Source: Candidatus Omnitrophota bacterium
Lineage (GTDB): Bacteria > Omnitrophota > Gorgyraeia > 2-02-FULL-51-18
Direction: 5' to 3'
DNA length: 7,897 nt
Assembly (NCBI GenBank): GCA_016196505.1
Contig: JACPXO010000194.1
Span: forward strand, 1-7,897
Shown: one piece after another, positions 1 through 4,717 of the stretch
Numbering within the stretch: position 1 is the first letter of the stretch
Layout of the letters: the number at the start of each line of letters is the position of its first letter
Translations under genes and position numbers: made by a program
Notes under the pieces: generated by a model
The model's input: only the letters and a program-made list of their open reading frames with translations
The model's database searches: none
Told to the model about the DNA's origin: nothing

Positions 1-2
1 GC

Positions 3-164
3 ACTGGCGGTTTCGCGATTAATGGCGTGGCAGCAGACGATCATTCTGGCTACTCCGTCTCAGCCGCCGGTGATGTCAATGGCGATGGGTTTGCTGATCT
101 TATTGTTGGCGCTATCGCCTCCGCCTCACCGGGATTCCCTCCCAAACGTTCGGCGATAAAATAA
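3..164 (+). CDS. FG-GAP (integrin-alpha-type) repeat protein fragment, fused to foreign sequence
   Basis: This frame is open from the window edge to a TAA at 162-164. Its first ~37 codons (to about position 113) read as one FG-GAP beta-propeller repeat: a Gly-rich lead (TGGFAINGVAADDHSGYSV), then GDVNGDGFADLIVGA. The D-x-N-x-D-G-x-x-D spacing is the calcium-binding loop typical of these repeats. Such repeats occur in large secreted or surface proteins in tandem arrays. From about position 114-122 onward the frame is the antisense of mdh codons, so the last ~14 residues (ending in SAIK) are not genuine FG-GAP sequence. No start is visible and the 5' part is outside the window. The repeat identity is fairly clear from the motif, but the parent protein cannot be determined. 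It is the only plus-strand coding segment I accept, and its abrupt fusion to mdh suggests a chimera. Confidence 0.6.
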   Translation, partial: TGGFAINGVAADDHSGYSVSAAGDVNGDGFADLIVGAIASASPGFPPKRSAIK

Positions 165-634
165 CGCATACGCGCCGCGTCCAAGACGCCAGCCATCCCG
201 ATGACCCGCGAAGCGGGAAAGCCCGTTTTTTTAAACCCAAGGTAGGTCATGATATCCAAAGGGTTGGTCACGATGATCACCTTGGATTCGGACGCATGGT
301 GTTTGATATTTTCCGACACCTGTGAAATGATCTTGGCGTTCAGAGAAAGCAGGTCCTCCCGGGTCATCCCCGGCTTCCTCGGCAAGCCCGCGGTAACGAC
401 GACGATCTCGGCCCCTTCGATGTCCTGGTACTGGTTAGTTCCTACGATATGCCTATCATGGCCCTCGACCGGCGCCGCTTCCATCAGGTCCAGCGCCTTG
501 CCCTGCGGAAGCCCCTCGACCACGTCGAAAAGCACCACGTCCGCCAAGCCCTTCTCGAGTATCCTCTGCGCGGTAGTGGCCCCGACTTGACCCGCACCGA
601 TCACAGCCACAAAAGGTTTTCGGATCGGCATCAT
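50..634 (-). CDS. mdh: Malate dehydrogenase (LDH-type), truncated after the N-terminal half
   Basis: NAD-dependent malate dehydrogenase interconverts malate and oxaloacetate in the cytoplasmic TCA cycle. Visible parts are the Rossmann motif GAGQVG (residues 13-18), the NAD-ribose acid Asp37 in LFDVVEG, the mobile substrate loop GLPRKPGMTREDLL (83-96) with its arginines, the VTNPLD strand (122-127), and GVLDAAR (149-155), which carries the Asp/Arg pair of the active site. The family then needs a GGHGD motif with the catalytic His and a C-terminal domain, for a total of about 310-320 residues. Here homology stops near residue 172 (position ~116) and the frame runs through antisense FG-GAP sequence to a TAG at 50-52. 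The enzyme as read would be dead. The start is ATG at 634, overlapping the yqeY stop in ATGATG; ATG at 631 is an equal alternative. Translation is probably coupled to yqeY. Identity is confident. Whether the break is biological is not. Confidence 0.85.
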   Translation of the reverse strand: MMPIRKPFVAVIGAGQVGATTAQRILEKGLADVVLFDVVEGLPQGKALDLMEAAPVEGHDRHIVGTNQYQDIEGAEIVVVTAGLPRKPGMTREDLLSLNAKIISQVSENIKHHASESKVIIVTNPLDIMTYLGFKKTGFPASRVIGMAGVLDAARMRYFIAERLGGNPGEAEAIAPTIRSANPSPLTSPAAETE

Positions 635-1077
635 GGGAGCATTCTCCCGAGGATCTGGCTCACGCGCTGGGCGTCCGCCTGGCCTCCCAATTTTTCCATA
701 GAAAGCTTCATGACCTTCCCAAAATCTTTTTTTGAAGCGGCCCCGACCTCTTTCACGAGCGAAGCCACGGCCTTTTCAAGCACCTCATCCGACAAGGCGG
801 GCGGGAGATAAGATTCCAAGATCACGGTTTCTTTTTGTTCTTTCTCCGCAAGCTCTTTGCGGCCGGCTTTGGCGAACTGATCGATGGATTCCCGGTGTTG
901 TTTGATCTGCTTGCGGATGATCTGCAGGACCTCGGCGTCGCCGAGCATCTCCACTTTCTTTTCTATCGCTCCGTAGGCCAGAGCCGATTTTAAAAATCTC
1001 AAAGTCGAGAGCCGGACCGCGTCCTTGGCAGCCATGGCGGCCTTGAGATCCTGGTCTATCTTCTGCATTAAACCCAT
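631..1077 (-). CDS. yqeY: YqeY family protein (GatB/YqeY domain)
   Basis: A complete 148-residue protein, the usual length for stand-alone YqeY. The family is related to the tail domain of GatB, the amidotransferase subunit that makes Gln-tRNA/Asn-tRNA; the role of free YqeY is not firmly established. Family-typical blocks are visible in order: LSTLRFLKSAL (23-33), IIRKQIKQHRESIDQFAKAGR (53-73, the most diagnostic), KEQKETVILESYLPP (79-93), and the C-terminal KKDFGKVM (116-123) followed by GGQADAQRVSQIL (131-143). The start is ATG at 1077 behind GGGAGG at 1082-1087; the spacing is short (4 nt), so the in-frame ATG at 1068 is possible. It is separated from the upstream gene by an intrinsic terminator, so it should have its own promoter, but I see no convincing one in 1085-1180. 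It overlaps mdh by 4 nt. YqeY often sits near rpsU or dnaG; that context is absent here. Confidence 0.93.
   Translation of the reverse strand: MGLMQKIDQDLKAAMAAKDAVRLSTLRFLKSALAYGAIEKKVEMLGDAEVLQIIRKQIKQHRESIDQFAKAGRKELAEKEQKETVILESYLPPALSDEVLEKAVASLVKEVGAASKKDFGKVMKLSMEKLGGQADAQRVSQILGRMLP
635..648 (-). promoter_or_regulatory. Small hairpin over the mdh ribosome-binding site
   Basis: The sequence GGGAG-AATG-CTCCC (read on the minus strand) forms a perfect 5-bp stem with a 4-nt loop ending directly before the mdh ATG at 634. The GGGAG arm is the only Shine-Dalgarno-like element for mdh, so the hairpin would mask it unless ribosomes finishing yqeY melt it. This fits translational coupling across the 4-nt overlap. 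The stem is short and could be chance. Confidence 0.3.
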
Positions 1078-1081
1078 TCAT

Positions 1082-1087
1082 CCTCCC
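1082..1087 (-). promoter_or_regulatory. Ribosome-binding site of yqeY
   Basis: GGGAGG read on the minus strand, 4 nt upstream of ATG 1077. It supports the 1077 start over ATG 1068, which would need a 13-nt spacer. Confidence 0.55.
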
Positions 1088-1113
1088 TTCAAAGCCCAAC
1101 GACCCTCGAATAC

Positions 1114-1154
1114 AAAAAGGGGTCTGCGATAACTCCTAAACACTCGCAGACCCC
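1114..1154 (-). terminator. Intrinsic terminator after the small secreted-protein gene
   Basis: Reading the minus strand, an 11-bp perfect stem GGGGTCTGCGA / TCGCAGACCCC (arms 1154-1144 and 1129-1119) encloses a 14-nt loop and is followed immediately by TTTTT (1118-1114). It begins 27 nt after the stop codon of the small gene and separates it from yqeY-mdh. On the plus strand the structure lacks a T-run, so it is directional. Confidence 0.88.
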
Positions 1155-1162
1155 CCTTAATT

Positions 1163-1176
1163 AAGATCTAGATCTT
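1163..1176. repeat. 14-bp perfect palindrome with an adjacent 10-bp palindrome
   Basis: AAGATCTAGATCTT at 1163-1176 is a perfect palindrome overlapping CTTAATTAAG at 1156-1165. Both sit between the stop codon of the small gene (1182) and its terminator hairpin. They could be a protein-binding site for the downstream yqeY promoter or chance AT-rich filler. No partner copy is visible elsewhere in the window. Confidence 0.4.
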
Positions 1177-1181
1177 TCGGA

Positions 1182-1553
1182 TTACGCGGCTTTGTTCTCT
1201 GCGGGCTGTTCCTCTTCCGCGGCCTTCACAGGAATCTGCACCGTTTCAGCCACGGTCTGACCGATAGTCTCCGCAGCCCCTACGACCGGCTGAACCGCCG
1301 CCTGAGGAACCTGGGCCGTCGCTAAATCTTCGCCCGTCTTAGCCAACACCTTTTCCCCGGTGTTCTCAAGCGTATTCGCGGTCATCTCCCCGGTTTCCTG
1401 CGTCGCTCTGACCGGGTAGTTGAAAAGTTTTTTGAGAAAACCCGTCAAACTTTTTCCCGAAGATTCCGATTCCGCGTAGGCCGAAGAGGCCAATGCCACC
1501 GAAAGTAAACCACACATCGCCAACCCAAAGAACTTTTTCGACAAATGGGACAT
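1182..1553 (-). CDS. Small secreted protein of unknown function, signal peptide plus helical repeats
   Basis: A 123-residue protein I do not recognise. Residues 1-27 form a clear Sec signal peptide: basic SKK, a hydrophobic core from about 9 to 21, and ASSAYA before cleavage ahead of ESES. Cys14 lies in the core and does not form a lipobox. The mature ~96 residues are rich in Ala, Glu, Thr and Gln, have no Cys and no Trp, and look mostly helical. TGE recurs at 54-56, 65-67 and 73-75, with about 8-11 residue spacing, reminiscent of amphipathic 11-mer helices in LEA-like or apolipoprotein-like proteins; that is resemblance, not homology. The tail is acidic (AAEEEQPAENKAA). ATG 1553 has AGGAGG at 1560-1565 with a 6-nt spacer. 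Its own strong promoter and terminator make it a single-gene unit that is probably abundantly expressed and exported. Confidence 0.82.
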   Translation of the reverse strand: MSHLSKKFFGLAMCGLLSVALASSAYAESESSGKSLTGFLKKLFNYPVRATQETGEMTANTLENTGEKVLAKTGEDLATAQVPQAAVQPVVGAAETIGQTVAETVQIPVKAAEEEQPAENKAA

Positions 1554-1559
1554 TCCATT

Positions 1560-1565
1560 CCTCCT
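1560..1565 (-). promoter_or_regulatory. Consensus ribosome-binding site of the small secreted protein
   Basis: A perfect AGGAGG on the minus strand, 6 nt upstream of ATG 1553. This is the strongest ribosome-binding site in the window and fixes the start. Confidence 0.85.
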
Positions 1566-1577
1566 GTTAATCGTTGT

Positions 1578-1606
1578 ATTATAAAAATTGGGTCTTAGGA
1601 AGTCAA
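1578..1606 (-). promoter_or_regulatory. Near-consensus sigma-70-type promoter for the small secreted-protein gene
   Basis: On the minus strand, -35 TTGACT (1606-1601) and -10 TATAAT (1583-1578) are separated by exactly 17 nt. The -10 is a perfect match and the -35 matches five of six positions. The -35 box is part of the final Leu-Thr codons of the upstream metallopeptidase and the spacer contains its TAA. Transcription would start near 1571, giving a leader of only about 18 nt before ATG 1553. Confidence 0.82.
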
Positions 1607-3175
1607 GGAAATACTGGATTTTTCGATGATTTCGTAGCGGGTGGTTTCTCGTGGGCCAAGATTAGTGACGATAAGGTATATCTTTTCGATGTCCTCCGCG
1701 CTCAAGCCCGCTGCGGCGACGATCTCAGAAAGCCGCAAGCCCTCTGTTCGGCCAGGCAAAATTTCCTTCATTTCCTTTTCGATCCTGAAACCGCCCCGGG
1801 TCACGAGAAATGCTTGAACCGTTAAAGGCGCGGAGCCGTTCACATTCTTTACGCCCAGCCAAGGCAGTGAAACGGCTTTCCTATCGATCTGGATAAAATC
1901 GGAGGCCCATCCCGAAACATCGGCCTCCTCAGTGCTGTCTCCGGCCACGGGCGTTTGCCCATGCCGGGCCGCGTCCTTTTCCCACCGCCCTACCCAGTCG
2001 GTCGCGCAGACTTCACCTAAAAGACGCTCTTCTCCGAAGCCATCCACGAGATAAAAGCCGTCTTCTCTTAACGCCAGATGGGTTCTGGCGATATCCTTCA
2101 AGTAAACCTGTTCCTCTTTTAATCCAAAATCCTTGGAAAGGGCGGCTTTTGAAAAAGATTTCAAGATCTCACTGAACGGCGATCCGAGAACCCGCTCGAG
2201 GCGCTTTTCAAGAGCCGGCTCACCGGAATTCCTAAGCTCGCGGCTCAAACGCTCGATGCTTTTCATGCCATAACGATTGTCGATAAATCTCCAAAAGATC
2301 GCATTTTCGTATCTCAAATCCATGAAAGACTGGTCGGGATACCGCATAAAATAATTCGACCCGCCCCTTGAAAACCGGATCTTATCCGGAAGCGTTTGTT
2401 TGAACCCTTGAGAATAAAAATCATGTTTAGCCCCGGCGAAGGTTTCGAAATACCTGGCTAGGCCTTCTACGTACCAGTCGGTTTTCTGGGGGCCGCCGGA
2501 AGGGGCTGTCTTCGTTGCCATGTCTCCCAGCTCTGACGTCTCAAGCCGCGATTCTTTATTCATATTCTTGTTGTAATAAAAAAGAACGACGTGCAGCATC
2601 TCGTGTATCAACGTGCCTCTCAGATCCACTTCTACGTTTCTCGTCCCCAAGGGCGAGGGATTGAGACGTTCCCACCCTTTAATGAATTGCCGGTAATTGG
2701 TGGGCAGTAAGATCACCGCTTCGTATTCGCTCTCGGAAAGCTTGAGCGTATCAAAACAGGGCGCGTCCCCGAACGAAAACCTTTTGATCCCATGGAATAG
2801 GCAGACATTTTCATTGGCCGGACGACCCAGAAAAATGTCTATCGTCCTGTCGGGGTCATAAGCGTAGGCCCTGTCCGGGTTCGCGAAAGAATAACCGTCA
2901 GAACTAAAACCAAGGAAGTCTTTGATCGTCTGGTAAGCCAGCACGGCCGCGTCCAAAACCTCGCGGGGAAAATAGCTGTCAGCCCCGCTCTTTCTTAAGG
3001 TTTGCTCATCCGCATGGACTTTTATTTTGACTCCATCGGCAAACTGGTAGCTTAACACCTGCTCTTTAGCCGGTCGGGGGTTTTCCATGGACTGCGCCAA
3101 GACGGGGCTAGTTAACATATAAATAGCCCACAGACCCATAATTATGTTCCGTTGGATACGCCTATTTATCATCAT
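1595..3175 (-). CDS. Secreted putative zinc metallopeptidase (gluzincin-like, HEMLH)
   Basis: A 526-residue exported protein. ATG 3175 (or the adjacent ATG 3172) is preferred over an upstream in-frame TTG at 3205 because GAGTGG at 3182-3187 lies 6-9 nt ahead and the protein then opens with a proper signal peptide: basic NRRIQRN, a hydrophobic stretch, and SPVLA before QS (~residue 27). The zinc motif HEMLH is at about 191-195. It is followed by WYVEGLARYFE (~234-244), whose glutamate would be the third ligand, as in gluzincin MA-clan peptidases with an HExxH...E-G-x-A-x-Y-x-E layout. ENAIFWRFIDNRYG (~290-303) matches the helix common after that motif. The C-terminal ~100 residues look beta-rich and may be a separate sandwich domain. 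Cys at ~125 and ~140 could form a disulfide. I cannot name the substrate. The upstream AT-rich region is probably its promoter; there is no terminator before the next gene, so read-through is likely. Confidence 0.82.
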   Translation of the reverse strand: MMINRRIQRNIIMGLWAIYMLTSPVLAQSMENPRPAKEQVLSYQFADGVKIKVHADEQTLRKSGADSYFPREVLDAAVLAYQTIKDFLGFSSDGYSFANPDRAYAYDPDRTIDIFLGRPANENVCLFHGIKRFSFGDAPCFDTLKLSESEYEAVILLPTNYRQFIKGWERLNPSPLGTRNVEVDLRGTLIHEMLHVVLFYYNKNMNKESRLETSELGDMATKTAPSGGPQKTDWYVEGLARYFETFAGAKHDFYSQGFKQTLPDKIRFSRGGSNYFMRYPDQSFMDLRYENAIFWRFIDNRYGMKSIERLSRELRNSGEPALEKRLERVLGSPFSEILKSFSKAALSKDFGLKEEQVYLKDIARTHLALREDGFYLVDGFGEERLLGEVCATDWVGRWEKDAARHGQTPVAGDSTEEADVSGWASDFIQIDRKAVSLPWLGVKNVNGSAPLTVQAFLVTRGGFRIEKEMKEILPGRTEGLRLSEIVAAAGLSAEDIEKIYLIVTNLGPRETTRYEIIEKSSISLTS

Positions 3176-3181
3176 TTTTAA

Positions 3182-3187
3182 CCACTC
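3182..3187 (-). promoter_or_regulatory. Ribosome-binding site deciding the metallopeptidase start
   Basis: GAGTGG on the minus strand lies 6 nt from ATG 3175 and 9 nt from ATG 3172. It falls inside the longer TTG-initiated frame, which argues that the frame really begins at the ATG pair. Confidence 0.5.
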
Positions 3188-3212
3188 ATAATCAATTTTA
3201 ATCAATAGTTAT

Positions 3213-3298
3213 ACTTATTAAACTTATAAAATAAGTTTACATGAATAAATTCACTTATTCAAGTTTAAGTATATAACTTATTGTATTTGAAGTACTTA
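3213..3298. repeat. Array of ACTTA/TAAGT elements in four phased inverted repeats
   Basis: This AT-rich gap between the M23 gene and the metallopeptidase gene contains ACTTA at 3213, 3222, 3253, 3276 and 3294, and TAAGT at 3232 and 3266. They build four inverted repeats: a perfect 9-bp stem with 3-nt loop (3219-3227/3231-3239); a 9-bp stem with one mismatch (3242-3250/3253-3261); TAAGT-ATATA-ACTTA (3266-3280); and the palindrome AAGTACTT (3290-3297). The centres fall near 3229, 3251.5, 3273 and 3293.5, about two helical turns apart. This resembles a multi-site operator. A hairpin-rich 3' end of the M23 transcript is an alternative, though no GC-rich terminator is present. Confidence 0.6.
3234..3262 (-). 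promoter_or_regulatory. Candidate promoter of the metallopeptidase gene
   Basis: On the minus strand TTGAAT (3262-3257) and TAAACT (3239-3234) are 17 nt apart, each matching four of six consensus positions. Transcription would begin near 3227, about 50 nt before ATG 3175. Both boxes lie inside the inverted-repeat array, so a protein bound there would compete with RNA polymerase. AT-rich DNA gives many weak matches, so this is tentative. Confidence 0.35.
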
Positions 3299-3310
3299 CG
3301 GATAATATGA

Positions 3311-3883
3311 CTAGCTAGATTTTGAGGAAGGGCCCCCGGATACCAAAAAATCACCGGGGTCTAGAGGATCATGATTCTTTTTTATCTCAAAATGAAGATG
3401 GGGGATGATCGCGGCAGCCGACGCATTGCCTGTCTTGCCTACCCTTCCTATTAATTGACCTTTTTTCGCCCAATGGCCTTGGCTTAGCGCCAACTCAGAA
3501 AGGTGCGCGTAACGTGACAAAAGGCCGTCGGCGTGTCTTATCTCAATGTATTTTCCATACCCTCCTTTTACGCCGGAAAAAGAAACCCGACCGCTCTTAG
3601 AGGCCCAAACAGGATCTCCTACCGCGGCCCTAAAGTCCACCCCTTCATGGCTCCTTCCGCCGTTCCTCGAAGCCCCGAAATGCCCTTCCCCGTAGTCATC
3701 ACTGCGCAGAGTCAAAGAGCCGCTGTCATCCGGCGTAAGAGGCAACCCAAAAAATGGCTCGCTTAACCGGTAATAACAGATCTCCCCATAGGCCGCCCAG
3801 GGAATGAGCAAGAAAAAAAGAAGCCCGAAAATGGCAAGTGAGCGTGTGGAGTTTAACGGTGGCTGATATGGTCTAAAATCCAT
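3311..3883 (-). CDS. Secreted M23 family (LytM-type) metallopeptidase
   Basis: A 190-residue exported peptidoglycan endopeptidase candidate. Residues ~16-33 (LAIFGLLFFLLIPWAAYG) form a signal peptide or N-terminal anchor after an unusually long polar lead. The LytM zinc core is complete: HEGVD (79-83) gives ligands His79 and Asp83, YAHLS (126-130) gives His127, and PHLHFE (161-166) gives catalytic His162 and ligand His164. The Gly-rich approach FGASRNGGRSHEGVD and GDPVWA are typical of the family. Because all catalytic residues are present it should be an active enzyme, unlike divisome activators with degenerate LytM sites. There is no coiled coil or LysM domain. ATG 3883 overlaps the upstream hydrolase by 31 nt; no later start keeps the signal peptide, so the overlap looks real and translation is probably coupled. 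It ends the lipid operon, with no clear functional link to it. Confidence 0.92.
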   Translation of the reverse strand: MDFRPYQPPLNSTRSLAIFGLLFFLLIPWAAYGEICYYRLSEPFFGLPLTPDDSGSLTLRSDDYGEGHFGASRNGGRSHEGVDFRAAVGDPVWASKSGRVSFSGVKGGYGKYIEIRHADGLLSRYAHLSELALSQGHWAKKGQLIGRVGKTGNASAAAIIPHLHFEIKKNHDPLDPGDFLVSGGPSSKSS

Positions 3884-4698
3884 CGGCCGATCTCTGAGTA
3901 GATGTCTCGCCTGCCGGTTTCATTCAAGATCTCGTGATAAAGACCCTCGGCTATTTTGAGCTTTTTGTCGCCGCTTTTCAGTTTTTCATAAAACCGCACG
4001 GTTTTTTCCCTCGATACGACCAGATCCTCCCCGGCTTGCAGCACAAAACTTGGCAAACTGATCTTTCCGGCGATTTCATCACGGCGGTTCATTAGAACAT
4101 GGAGCTCACGGTAAAGCCCCGCGCTGATCCTGTGGATAATAAGGGGGTCCTTCCTATATTCATTTAAAACCCCTGTATCGTGGGTTAAAAACTCTGGTTT
4201 TACGCCCGTGGGCTGCGAGTACGCCGGAATCACGCCGGCGGCCGCCAACCCCAAGAGATGCCGCCAAGCAGGCACGGGAATAGCCACCCCAAAAATAGGT
4301 GAGCTCAAAACCATTCCCTGAATGCCTTGTGAAGAAGCGTTCAAGGCGAGATAAGAAGCGGCCAGGAGCCCGCCAAAACTATGCCCGACGATGATGATGG
4401 GGAGATCTTTTCTTTGACGGGATACCCACCCGTGAAGCGCTTTAAGGTCTTCGTGGAAATCTGAAAAATGCCGGACAAACACCCTTTTTCCGCCGCTTAA
4501 CCCAAAACCCCTCAGGTCAGGCACCCACACCTCAAGCCCCAGCCCCTCGAGATACTCAGCGAATGGCGCGTAACGCCCCCCGTGCTCGCCCATCCCGTGA
4601 ATGAGGAGGACTATCCCTTTGGGCGCTCCCTCTCCCCGGTAACACCGGGTGAAAATAGGGGTTTCGTCAAAAGAAATAAAGCGATGTTCGGTGAGCAC
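3853..4698 (-). CDS. Alpha/beta hydrolase, monoacylglycerol lipase / lysophospholipase-like
   Basis: A 281-residue cytoplasmic serine hydrolase of the Hydrolase_4 (serine aminopeptidase S33) group, which includes monoacylglycerol lipases and PldB-type lysophospholipases. Visible features are the oxyanion segment HGMGEHGGRY (34-43), the nucleophile elbow GHSFGG (105-110) with Ser107, Asp225 in QAGEDLVV, and His255 in GLYHE, a full catalytic triad at the usual spacing. The cap region lies between ~140 and 205. There is no signal peptide. The start is GTG 4698, 19 nt after the acyl-CoA synthetase stop, with a GGCGGGA stretch just upstream. Placed directly behind an acyl-CoA synthetase and beta-oxidation genes, it likely releases free fatty acids from monoacylglycerol or lysolipid for activation. 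Exact substrate preference cannot be read from sequence; a generic esterase is the alternative. Confidence 0.88.
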   Translation of the reverse strand: MLTEHRFISFDETPIFTRCYRGEGAPKGIVLLIHGMGEHGGRYAPFAEYLEGLGLEVWVPDLRGFGLSGGKRVFVRHFSDFHEDLKALHGWVSRQRKDLPIIIVGHSFGGLLAASYLALNASSQGIQGMVLSSPIFGVAIPVPAWRHLLGLAAAGVIPAYSQPTGVKPEFLTHDTGVLNEYRKDPLIIHRISAGLYRELHVLMNRRDEIAGKISLPSFVLQAGEDLVVSREKTVRFYEKLKSGDKKLKIAEGLYHEILNETGRRDIYSEIGRWILDHISHR

Positions 4699-4717
4699 GG
4701 CCGAGATCCCGCCTTGT

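Noticed and set aside
1..164. Horizontal insertion of a mobile element into mdh
   Set aside because: Only about 110 bp of the foreign side is visible. It encodes an FG-GAP repeat, not a transposase, and no terminal inverted repeat or target duplication can be seen.
249..811. Plus-strand open frames of 113 and 120 codons over mdh and yqeY
   Set aside because: They are antisense to well-supported conserved proteins, have no ribosome-binding sites, and their translations show no domain-like pattern.
785..1099. Minus-strand frame of 104 codons starting near the yqeY ribosome-binding site
   Set aside because: It is an out-of-frame shadow of yqeY; the YqeY family match in the other frame is unambiguous.
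1512..1514. Cys14 of the small secreted protein as a lipoprotein anchor
   Set aside because: The preceding residues (Leu-Ala-Met) do not make a lipobox, and a good signal peptidase I site (AYA before ES) lies downstream.
3176..3205. Extended TTG start for the metallopeptidase
   Set aside because: It adds ten residues ahead of the signal peptide and would swallow the likely GAGTGG ribosome-binding site; the ATG pair at 3175/3172 fits better.
3213..3298. Repeat array as a CRISPR
   Set aside because: The repeats are 5-9 bp, in both orientations, with no uniform 20-40 bp repeat, no real spacers, and no cas genes.
3206..3310. AT-rich gap as a replication origin
   Set aside because: I see no DnaA-box-like TTATCCACA copies and no replication genes nearby; the repeat unit is ACTTA/TAAGT.
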